Under the pieces are notes generated by a model, which had not been told where the DNA came from, did no database searches, and saw nothing but the letters and a program-made list of their open reading frames with translations. Shown here in pieces: positions 1 through 6,308 of a stretch of DNA of 6,388 nucleotides (the stretch's first letter is position 1; each line of letters begins with the position of its first letter). The stretch lies in NCBI GenBank assembly GCA_003249275.1, contig QKJO01000243.1, positions 1 to 6,388 on the forward strand, in the 5' to 3' direction. The stretch is from Spirochaetaceae bacterium (GTDB taxonomy: Bacteria; Spirochaetota; Spirochaetia; Spirochaetales_E; Spirochaetaceae_B). The translations under genes and the position numbers were made by a program.

Positions 1-558
1 TGTGGGTTTGATTTCAATCTCTTCCACCGAGGTGAAGATCTCTCTCATCTCATCCGGGCCGGTTCTGATGAAGTTGAAGTAGTCTCCTCCTTCCAGGGAT
101 TCTACAAGATCGATGAGTCTGGTCCGCCGGCTGCTGTAATCGTGGATCAGGACTGTGGACCGGGAAATCCGGGAGGCTTCCTGAAAGAGGATTCTTCTCT
201 TCTCTCCGTCCAGGCCGTGGGCGACAAAAAAGATGGTGACCAGATCAAAGGAGTCATCTTCAAGGGGCAGCCCCTCAAGAGCATTGCCGACCCGGCAATC
301 CAGTCCTCTTGCCGCAGCAAATTTAAGCATTCCTTCCGACAGATCCACCCCTGCGGCTTTGTAGCCGAAGGAGAGGAGGGTGCTGACGAGCGCTCCCGTA
401 CCGCAGCCGATATCGAGCACCTGTCCGCCCGGAGTGAGTCCGGGCAGGGGAAAATGCCTCTCCACAAGTGCGGTCATTTCACGGACCTGATAGTTGAAAA
501 ACATATTGTAGACAGGGGCGATAAAGTTGAAAACGCGCTTGTGTTTTTGTAAGTCCAT
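1..558 (-). CDS. Class I SAM-dependent methyltransferase, 5' part only (runs off left edge)
   Basis: This is the N-terminal 186 codons of a methyltransferase; no stop codon is reached before the window edge. The start is the ATG at 558-556, giving MDLQKHKRVFNFIAPVYN. Motif I, VLDIGCGTG, lies at residues 47-55 and is the glycine-rich SAM-binding loop of Rossmann-fold methyltransferases. The acidic residue that usually contacts the SAM ribose is D72 in GVDLSEGML. The LPLEDDSFDLV stretch at 97-107 matches the motif that precedes strand 4 in the Methyltransf_11/UbiE-like group. LIHDYSS at 137-143 follows the next strand. The substrate cannot be told; the family methylates small molecules, quinones, lipids or macromolecules. 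No good Shine-Dalgarno sequence precedes the ATG, which is odd beside the other genes here. An in-frame stop lies about 40 bases upstream, and no ATG lies between it and the chosen start. The gene diverges from the hybrid kinase. The family is clear; the function is not. Confidence 0.88.
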   Translation of the reverse strand, partial: MDLQKHKRVFNFIAPVYNMFFNYQVREMTALVERHFPLPGLTPGGQVLDIGCGTGALVSTLLSFGYKAAGVDLSEGMLKFAAARGLDCRVGNALEGLPLEDDSFDLVTIFFVAHGLDGEKRRILFQEASRISRSTVLIHDYSSRRTRLIDLVESLEGGDYFNFIRTGPDEMREIFTSVEEIEIKPT

Positions 559-617
559 ACAGGGACAAGGTTAAATCAACAGGTCCGCAATGGCAAACTA
601 AATTTTCATCATCCAGG

Positions 618-646
618 TTGTGCCGGTGCACAGTCTGGCCGATAAT
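618..646 (+). promoter_or_regulatory. Candidate promoter of the hybrid histidine kinase gene
   Basis: TTGTGC (618-623) and GATAAT (641-646) are 17 bases apart, a reasonable sigma-70 type pair ending 23 bases before the kinase ATG. The same -10 region reads GCCGATAA at 638-645, which is an exact match to the -10 consensus of the flagellar/chemotaxis sigma-28 factor. The expected sigma-28 -35 element (TAAA) is not present at the right distance, so the sigma-70 reading is the safer one. The call is by eye only and no transcript start is known. Confidence 0.4.
619..632. repeat. Perfect short inverted repeat, possible operator or small hairpin
   Basis: TGTGC (619-623) and GCACA (628-632) are perfect inverted copies around the four bases CGGT. 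The repeat overlaps the candidate -35 box of the kinase promoter and sits between divergent genes, a common position for a regulator site. The arms are only 5 bases long, so chance is a real alternative. Confidence 0.3.
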
Positions 647-669
647 TAGATCAGGATTACAGACAAATA

Positions 670-2940
670 ATGAATTCTTCTTCCGTTTTTAGCCTGATTA
701 CACCTCTGACCTACTGGGCCCTTGTCGCCTGCTGGCTCTTCATATTCGTCTTCTATTTCAGAAGGATTACAGACAAGCGGCATGAAGACAGGATGCTTAC
801 AATTCTGTTTGTCATTCTGTTCATCGATGCTCTGCGGACTCTCTTTGAGAGCCTCTTTTTCGGAATCAGGTATACCTCCCTCTCCGGAATTATCGATGAC
901 AAATATTACAGATTTCTGGAGCAGCCTCAGTATATCTTCCTTCCCAAAGCCGTCAATCTGACTGTAGCCCTCATCATCATTTTCATCCTCATCCGGAACT
1001 GGATACCCAGAGAACGATTGCGTCTTGAGAATTTCAGAAAAGAACACAACTACAACCGGACCATCATGGATCAGCTCCCCGTTTCGGTGGTCATCACCGA
1101 TCTGAGCGGAAATATCGAATATGTGAACAGCAGGTTCTGTTCCCTTACAGGCTACTCTCCCGAAGAAGCCATCGGACAGAATCCCAGGATTCTGAACACG
1201 GGACCGGAAGCGGTCACCGACTATCAGGAGCTCTGGAATACCCTGCTCAGCGGAAAGGAGTGGTCGGGAACGTTTTACAACAGGAAAAAGAACGGCGACT
1301 ACTACTGGGAGAACGCGGTCATCTCTCCATTGAGGGATGAGGAGGGACTGATTATCAGTTACCTGGCCGTGAAAGAGGATGTGACGGAGAAGATGGCCCT
1401 GAATGATGAAAGAGAGAATCTTCTGTCGGCCCTGGATCAGACCAACGATACGGTAGAGGTGCTGGACCTGGAGGGCAGACTCCTCTATGTCAATGAAGCC
1501 TTTATCAGAAACACAGGATACTCACGGGAAGAGGCGATCGGAAAACGTCCCCTGGAACTGTTCAGGGGAAACTCGGAGGAGAATGAAGATCAGGACAGGG
1601 AACTCTGGACGCAGATTCAACAGGGTCGTTCCTGGACAGGACGCTTTACCAATACCATGAAGGACGGAACCGTCCGGGAGGAGGATGTCAGCATCGCTCC
1701 CGTGTTCAACAAAGCCGGCAGAATCGTCAATTACTCCTGCGTCAAACGCAATCTGACCGAAATCCTCAAGGCGGAAGAGGAAAAGAGGGTCGTCAAGGAT
1801 CAGCTGTTCCACGCCCAGAAACTGGAGTCCATCGGCCAGCTGGCCGGGGGAGTGGCCCATGACTTTAACAACGTTCTCAGCGGGATACTGACAGCCGCAT
1901 CTCTTCTGGACGACCCCAAATTCGGACTGGATGACAAGGCCCGCAAGTATGTCAGCATGATCCTCAAATCATCCGAACGGGCGGCGGACCTGACCAACAG
2001 CCTTCTGTCCATCAGCCGGCGCGGCAGATCCCAGGATACCCGCTTCCAGCTGGGTGATGTGGTCAGGGATACGGTCAACATTCTTAAATATACGGTGGAC
2101 AAGAGAATCGTCGTCAAATACAGCATCAAGGAAGGAAACCACACCGTCTTCGGCGACCCTTCTGTATTTCAGAATATCCTGCTCAATCTGGGAATCAATG
2201 CGAGCCATGCCATAGAAAAGAACGGAATCGTCGAGTACCGGCTTGAAGATGTCAACCTGGATGACAGTTACTGCGACAGCAGTCCCTTTGCCATCCTGCC
2301 GGGGGATTACTGCAAACTGGAGGTGGTTGATACGGGCAGCGGAATCCCCGAGGACATTATGCCTTTTATCTTCGAACCCTTTTTTACTACAAAGAAGGAG
2401 GGACACGGCACGGGTCTGGGTCTCTCTTCTGTCATGGGGACCGTCAGAACCTATCATGGAGAAGTGACGGTCCGGAGTGAGCCGGGCAGCGGAACTACCT
2501 TTTCGCTCCTCTTTCCCTGCAACAGTCAGAAAACCCGTGAAACTAAGGAAATACAGCCTGTTCTGAAGGGAACAGAAACCGTCCTTCTGGTGGACGACGA
2601 AGAGTTCAACAGGTCCCTGGGAGCGGAGATCCTGGGGACTATCGGGTATAAGGTGCTGCTGGCTTCCAACGGAGCCGAAGCCCTGGCCATCTACACGGGG
2701 CGCCAGGACCATATCGATGTGATTCTGCTGGATATGAACATGCCGGTCATGGACGGCAAAGATACCTTTCTGAAGCTCAGGGAGATGAATCCGGATGTCA
2801 AAATCATCATCGCCTCGGGATACGGGGAGAGTGAAAAGATCCGGGATCTTAAAACTGCCGGACCCATCGATATGATCATCAAACCCTACAGAATTTCAGA
2901 GTTAAGCCAGCTCCTCAGAAACGTTCTGGACAGACCGTAG
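670..2940 (+). CDS. Membrane-bound hybrid histidine kinase: 3 TM, PAS-PAS-HisKA-HATPase-receiver
   Basis: This 756-residue sensor kinase should sit in the inner membrane, autophosphorylate on histidine and pass the phosphate to its own receiver or to other regulators. Three hydrophobic segments are seen at about residues 12-30, 43-65 and 92-110. Two PAS/PAC domains follow at about 125-240 and 246-365; their ligand or cofactor cannot be read from sequence. The HisKA helix carries GGVAHDFNN with phosphoacceptor H397. The ATP-binding domain has an N box near 501-511, the G1 motif DTGSGIP (554-560), the F box EPFFTTK and the G2 motif GTGLGL. The C-terminal receiver (about 636-754) has the acidic pair D642/D643, phosphoacceptor D688, S716 and K738, so all key residues are present. 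The AGGA at 653-656 is 13 bases from the ATG, a weak ribosome-binding site, but no other ATG exists before the upstream in-frame stop. No Hpt domain is present. It converges on the HD-GYP regulator, a likely partner by position only. Confidence 0.95.
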   Translation: MNSSSVFSLITPLTYWALVACWLFIFVFYFRRITDKRHEDRMLTILFVILFIDALRTLFESLFFGIRYTSLSGIIDDKYYRFLEQPQYIFLPKAVNLTVALIIIFILIRNWIPRERLRLENFRKEHNYNRTIMDQLPVSVVITDLSGNIEYVNSRFCSLTGYSPEEAIGQNPRILNTGPEAVTDYQELWNTLLSGKEWSGTFYNRKKNGDYYWENAVISPLRDEEGLIISYLAVKEDVTEKMALNDERENLLSALDQTNDTVEVLDLEGRLLYVNEAFIRNTGYSREEAIGKRPLELFRGNSEENEDQDRELWTQIQQGRSWTGRFTNTMKDGTVREEDVSIAPVFNKAGRIVNYSCVKRNLTEILKAEEEKRVVKDQLFHAQKLESIGQLAGGVAHDFNNVLSGILTAASLLDDPKFGLDDKARKYVSMILKSSERAADLTNSLLSISRRGRSQDTRFQLGDVVRDTVNILKYTVDKRIVVKYSIKEGNHTVFGDPSVFQNILLNLGINASHAIEKNGIVEYRLEDVNLDDSYCDSSPFAILPGDYCKLEVVDTGSGIPEDIMPFIFEPFFTTKKEGHGTGLGLSSVMGTVRTYHGEVTVRSEPGSGTTFSLLFPCNSQKTRETKEIQPVLKGTETVLLVDDEEFNRSLGAEILGTIGYKVLLASNGAEALAIYTGRQDHIDVILLDMNMPVMDGKDTFLKLREMNPDVKIIIASGYGESEKIRDLKTAGPIDMIIKPYRISELSQLLRNVLDRP

Positions 2941-2944
2941 ATTC

Positions 2945-4072
2945 TCAGACCGCTGAATTAAGACACTCTTCATCCATAAAATGCAGCTTTACTTCCATAA
3001 TGCTGTCGATGCTGCTCATAAAGGCATCCACGACCTTTTCGTCAAAGAGAATACCCCTGTTATCGCAAATGAAGGCCCTGCATTCCTCTTCCGGCCAGGC
3101 CTGTTTGTAGTGCCGCTCGCTTCCGAGGGCGTCATATACATCGGCCACGGCGACGATGCGGGCTTCCAGGGGAATCTCTTCACCCTTCAGACCCAGAGGG
3201 TAGCCGCTCCCGTCCACTCGTTCGTGATGGGACTTGGCTATTCTGGCAGCCGTTGTGAGGAGCATATCGGAATCGTCGGTTGTATCCTCAAAGAGGCCGT
3301 GGCTGATTAAATCTTCCAGAGAACGGCTGCGCAGAATTTCCTCGCCGAAGAGGCAGTGATTCTTCATCTCTTCAAATTCGGCGGTACTCAGGCGGCCCTG
3401 CTTGAGGAGAATCCCTTCGGGAATCCCGATCTTGCCGATGTCATGCACCGAAGCGGCCTGTTCGATGATGCCGACTCTGTCGGGGGAGAGTCCCAGACCC
3501 GTGGCAATAAGCGCTGAGTAACGGGCGACACGGATAAAGTGCTGTCCCGTTTCGAAATCCTTGAACTCGGCTGCCCGCGAAAGGATGCCGATGACTCTGG
3601 ACCGGGACTGGAGCAGTTCGGCGTTTTTCTTTTCCAGCTCCAGGGTCCGCTCTCTGACAAGGGATTCCAGATCTTCTTTGTAGCGGCGGTTTTCGAGGAG
3701 AAGTCTCTGACGTTCCAGCATATCGGCAACAACCTGATGGATATAGGCGATGTCCTTGAAGGGTTTGCGGATGTAGTGCCAGACTCCTGAATTCACAGCA
3801 TCGATGGCCGTGTTCATGTCTCTGTTGCCGGACATGACGATGAACACAGCATCGGGATGATCCTCCCTTGCCGCTTTTATAAATTCAAGTCCGTTCATTT
3901 CGGGCATGTTGTAATCCACAAGAACGATATCCGGTGCGGATTCATGCATCAGCGTCAGTGCATCGAACCCGTTTCCGGCCCTCTCCACTTCATACCTTTC
4001 CGAAAGCACTTCCTCCAGCAGGTCTACTATAATTTCGTCATCATCCAGTAAGAGAATCTTCTCCTTCAACAT
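2945..4072 (-). CDS. Response regulator with HD-GYP domain (probable c-di-GMP phosphodiesterase, RpfG-like)
   Basis: This 375-residue cytoplasmic protein joins an N-terminal receiver to an HD-GYP output domain. HD-GYP enzymes hydrolyse c-di-GMP to pGpG or GMP at a bi- or trinuclear metal site. The receiver (about 5-120) has D10-D12, phosphoacceptor D53, S81 and K103. A charged helical linker at about 115-155 is probably a coiled coil. The output domain keeps the expected metal and catalytic residues: H178 in ETGQH, H210/D211 in HDIGKIGIP, H239 in MKNHCLFGEEIL, H282/H283 and the signature HHERVDGSGYP (282-292), and D311 in VADVYDAL. The enzyme is therefore predicted to be active. Between H239 and H282 the spacer looks roughly ten residues longer than in typical members and is acidic (FEDTTDDSDM). 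The start ATG at 4072-4070 has a good ribosome-binding site. The stop codon lies 4 bases from that of the hybrid kinase. Phosphorylation by that kinase is inferred. Confidence 0.94.
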   Translation of the reverse strand: MLKEKILLLDDDEIIVDLLEEVLSERYEVERAGNGFDALTLMHESAPDIVLVDYNMPEMNGLEFIKAAREDHPDAVFIVMSGNRDMNTAIDAVNSGVWHYIRKPFKDIAYIHQVVADMLERQRLLLENRRYKEDLESLVRERTLELEKKNAELLQSRSRVIGILSRAAEFKDFETGQHFIRVARYSALIATGLGLSPDRVGIIEQAASVHDIGKIGIPEGILLKQGRLSTAEFEEMKNHCLFGEEILRSRSLEDLISHGLFEDTTDDSDMLLTTAARIAKSHHERVDGSGYPLGLKGEEIPLEARIVAVADVYDALGSERHYKQAWPEEECRAFICDNRGILFDEKVVDAFMSSIDSIMEVKLHFMDEECLNSAV

Positions 4073-4080
4073 AATCGCAA

Positions 4081-4087
4081 CCCTTTT
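4081..4087 (-). promoter_or_regulatory. Ribosome-binding site of the HD-GYP regulator
   Basis: On the minus strand AAAAGGG lies 8 bases before the ATG, a good Shine-Dalgarno match at the usual spacing. It supports the chosen start. Confidence 0.7.
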
Positions 4088-4133
4088 CTTTATTCCGCGA
4101 CGATCAACCCTTTTTCCTATCCTTCAACTACCA

Positions 4134-4161
4134 TTAATATCCCTCATTTTTAATTTGTAAA
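4134..4161 (-). promoter_or_regulatory. Candidate promoter of the HD-GYP regulator gene
   Basis: On the minus strand TTTACA (complement of 4156-4161) and TATTAA (complement of 4134-4139) are separated by 16 bases. They match the sigma-70 boxes at 5 of 6 and 4 of 6 positions, in an AT-rich region about 60 bases before the start codon. The AT-richness makes chance matches likely. Confidence 0.35.
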
Positions 4162-4174
4162 CGGAAATTCAATC

Positions 4175-4200
4175 TGTTACCGTTACAGACCTTTTGTTAC
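4175..4200 (+). repeat. Three GTTAC repeats in the divergent HD-GYP/MCP intergenic region
   Basis: GTTAC occurs at 4176-4180, 4182-4186 and 4196-4200. The longer form TGTTAC occurs at 4175-4180 and 4195-4200, exactly 20 bases apart, or about two helical turns. The cluster lies upstream of both divergent genes (HD-GYP regulator and MCP), where a shared regulator could bind. The rest of the 189-base gap (4073-4261) is AT-rich and holds the two ribosome-binding sites. I see no convincing sigma-70 or sigma-28 promoter facing the MCP gene and no riboswitch-like structure. Confidence 0.4.
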
Positions 4201-4245
4201 ATCACAAATAGCAGAACCCGTGTAAACTAATAATGAAAAATGTCC

Positions 4246-4255
4246 AAAGGGAGGT
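4246..4255 (+). promoter_or_regulatory. Strong ribosome-binding site of the MCP gene
   Basis: AAAGGGAGGT ends 6 bases before the ATG at 4262, a near-perfect Shine-Dalgarno sequence. It fixes the MCP start and rules against using the out-of-frame ATG at 4240. Confidence 0.88.
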
Positions 4256-4261
4256 ATCAAC

Positions 4262-6253
4262 ATGAAGCAGGTAAAGGTTCAGTCCAAAATGATGGCCAGC
4301 TTTATCCTTCTTGTCTTATTTACAGTGATGGTGGGATTCTTCGGATCCCGTGGAATCGGTCAGATCAACTATCAGAACAGGATCAGCGAGCTTGCCAACA
4401 GATGCCTTGTGGATGCCCAGGACGCTCAGGCTGCATCATTGCGCTATATCATCTATGAAGATGAATCCTATATGGCTACAGCAACCGAAGAGAGCGGTTT
4501 CGTCCTGAGCCAGGCTGCGGAGGCGGAAAGCCTGATGCTGAGCGAAGAGAACAAGAAGCATACCCAGGAGCTGATACGATCCATGCAGGCCTATGAAGAT
4601 CTGAATCAGGAGTACTTTCAGGTCCAGCAGACCATAGACGAAGTGGGCAGCCGCAGGGCAGGTCATGCGGATGAGGTCCTGGCCGATATCAGGATGCTTC
4701 TGGACTATGCGGAGACCATGCTGGATGAGAACTCCCGGGGCGGCATGGTTCCCGCCGTTCAGGTGGACAGACTGGTCAATCTGCAGGAAATCAGAAATGC
4801 CGTCAACCGGTTCAGAATCAATGCGGAAAAGTATCAGCTGGCCAAAACTGATGAGAAGCGTGAATTCTATAACAATGAATGGAACAGAGAGATCGGCACG
4901 GTCAAAACCCTCCTGACGCAGTCAAAGAGCGAGTTTTCCGACCCCCGGATGATCCAGTATCTGGACAGCAGCCTTGCAAGTGTCAGAGAGTACGAATCCC
5001 TTGTCAGAGAATTTGAAAGTCTGGAAATCAGGCATGACGAAATACAGGATGAACAGAGAAAGGAAGCCAGCATCGTCATGGCCAGCGCCAGAGAGGTCAG
5101 AGACGGCGTCAACAAGGTCATCGATTCTGTTACTGCCAGGAATAATGTTCTGGCCGTCATCCTCTCCCTGATTGCCGCCGCCATCGGCATCTTCATCGCC
5201 ATCCTGCTGACCCGGTCCATCACCTCCCAGCTGGGCGGGGAACCCCATGAAATCGTGGACCTCACTTCCCGCATTGCCAGAGGCGACCTGGATATAGATT
5301 TCCCCGAAAGGAAACTGACGGGCGTCTATGCCTCAATGAAGGACATGACAGTTCAGCTTACCACCATCGTGAACGACATAATCGCCGCCTCCGATCAGGT
5401 GACCAAGGGCAGTGAGGAGATCTCGTCCTCCGCTCAGGAGATCTCTTCGGGAACCAGCGAACAGGCTTCCAATATGGAGGAAGTCTCCGCCTCCGTAGAG
5501 CAGCTGAACTCCAACATCCAGCAGAACACCGAGAATTCCCAGCAGTCCAACGTGATGGCCAGAAAGGTCACCGAAGACTCCCAGGAGGGAAGCAAGGCGG
5601 TTGCGGAGACCGTATCCGCCATGAAGGATATCGCCGAGAAGATCTCCATCATAGAAGAGATCGCCAGAAGCACCAACATGCTGGCCCTGAATGCCGCCAT
5701 CGAAGCGGCCCGTGCCGGAGAAGCGGGAAGAGGATTTGCCGTGGTGGCAGCGGAAGTCAAGAAACTGGCCGAGTCAAGCGGAATGGCTGCCAAGGATATC
5801 ACCGAAATCACCAGGAACAGCGTTCACAGAGCCATTGTCGCCCAGGAAAAGATCGAACAGATTCTGCCTGCCATGCTGAAAACCGCCGATCTTGTGGAAG
5901 AGATCACCATGGCCAGCCAGGAACAGAACCGGGGCGCCGAACAGATCAATACCGCCATCGTTCAGCTGGATACGGTTGTCCAGCAGAACGCCTCCGCTTC
6001 CGAAGAACTGGCATCCATGTCGGAAGAGCTTCTCTCCCAGGCTTCGTCCATGCGGGACACGATCAGCTACTTCAAGGTCAAAGGGACGGGCAAAAAGAGT
6101 ATCAAGTATCTGACCGACGGCAGAAGGCCGATGGAAGAGCCGGAGAAAAAACCAGCCGGAAAGGCCAAAGTCGTCAACACAGTCAGAGCCATCCCTGCCA
6201 TTACAGCCGTTTCGATGGCGATGAGTCAGGACCAGGAGTTTGAAGAGTTCTGA
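4262..6253 (+). CDS. Methyl-accepting chemotaxis protein with large helical extracytoplasmic sensor domain
   Basis: This 663-residue transmembrane chemoreceptor should sense a ligand outside the membrane and control CheA through a cytoplasmic hairpin. TM1 is at about residues 10-29 and TM2 at about 294-317. The roughly 260 residues between them are helical and charged with no Cache or PAS look; the length suits a helical bimodular (HBM) or double four-helix-bundle sensor. A HAMP domain follows TM2 (about 318-368), including LGGEP and [10 protein letters not shown]. The signalling hairpin spans about 370-605. Its tip (465-506) is almost canonical, with [18 protein letters not shown] and [16 protein letters not shown]. 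Methylation-type sites are visible, for example [12 protein letters not shown] (578-589). A flexible linker of about 50 residues leads to the C-terminus EFEEF, a possible CheR-tethering pentapeptide. The gene has a strong ribosome-binding site and its own terminator, so it is probably monocistronic. The ligand is unknown. Confidence 0.96.
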   Translation: MKQVKVQSKMMASFILLVLFTVMVGFFGSRGIGQINYQNRISELANRCLVDAQDAQAASLRYIIYEDESYMATATEESGFVLSQAAEAESLMLSEENKKHTQELIRSMQAYEDLNQEYFQVQQTIDEVGSRRAGHADEVLADIRMLLDYAETMLDENSRGGMVPAVQVDRLVNLQEIRNAVNRFRINAEKYQLAKTDEKREFYNNEWNREIGTVKTLLTQSKSEFSDPRMIQYLDSSLASVREYESLVREFESLEIRHDEIQDEQRKEASIVMASAREVRDGVNKVIDSVTARNNVLAVILSLIAAAIGIFIAILLTRSITSQLGGEPHEIVDLTSRIARGDLDIDFPERKLTGVYASMKDMTVQLTTIVNDIIAASDQVTKGSEEISSSAQEISSGTSEQASNMEEVSASVEQLNSNIQQNTENSQQSNVMARKVTEDSQEGSKAVAETVSAMKDIAEKISIIEEIARSTNMLALNAAIEAARAGEAGRGFAVVAAEVKKLAESSGMAAKDITEITRNSVHRAIVAQEKIEQILPAMLKTADLVEEITMASQEQNRGAEQINTAIVQLDTVVQQNASASEELASMSEELLSQASSMRDTISYFKVKGTGKKSIKYLTDGRRPMEEPEKKPAGKAKVVNTVRAIPAITAVSMAMSQDQEFEEF

Positions 6254-6273
6254 CAGTTCCGGAAAGAAGGATC

Positions 6274-6308
6274 AAAAAACAGTCACCCCCGGGGTGGCTG
6301 TTTTTTTT
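6274..6308. terminator. Bidirectional Rho-independent terminator between the MCP and a convergent kinase
   Basis: ACAGTCACC (6279-6287) pairs with GGTGGCTGT (6293-6301), with one G-T wobble. One more C-G pair closes the 3-base loop CCG (6289-6291). The flanking A6 (6274-6279) and T8 (6301-6308) lengthen the stem and give a U-tract on either strand, so the element can end both the MCP transcript and the opposing kinase transcript. It starts 21 bases after the MCP stop codon. Confidence 0.93.

Noticed and set aside
1969..2712. A 247-codon open frame on the minus strand inside the hybrid kinase
   Set aside because: It is antisense to well-conserved HisKA, HATPase and receiver coding sequence, and its translation shows no recognisable domain. 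It is a shadow of codon bias in the real gene.
4158..4186. A sigma-28-like promoter for the MCP gene (TAAA plus ACCGTTAC)
   Set aside because: The spacing is 17 instead of 15 bases, and only 5 of 8 bases in the -10 match, too weak to call.
4194..4207. A TTGTTA/TCACAA imperfect palindrome resembling Rex or CRP/FNR sites
   Set aside because: The half-sites are only 2 bases apart, whereas Rex and CRP sites need about 6 between these half-sites, and the central bases do not match.
4240..4458. An ATG at 4240 opening a 72-codon plus-strand frame over the MCP start
   Set aside because: The strong Shine-Dalgarno sequence at 4246-4255 lies downstream of this ATG and is correctly placed for the MCP ATG at 4262; the frame has no domain.
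5415..5445. A repeated AGGAGATCTC with 21-base offset in the MCP gene
   Set aside because: The offset is one heptad and encodes [14 protein letters not shown] in the coiled coil, so it is explained by protein periodicity.
4867..5811. Minus-strand open frames of 108-135 codons inside the MCP gene
   Set aside because: They oppose strongly conserved chemoreceptor sequence, are rich in serine, leucine and methionine as expected from the complement of helical MCP coding, and have no ribosome-binding site evidence.
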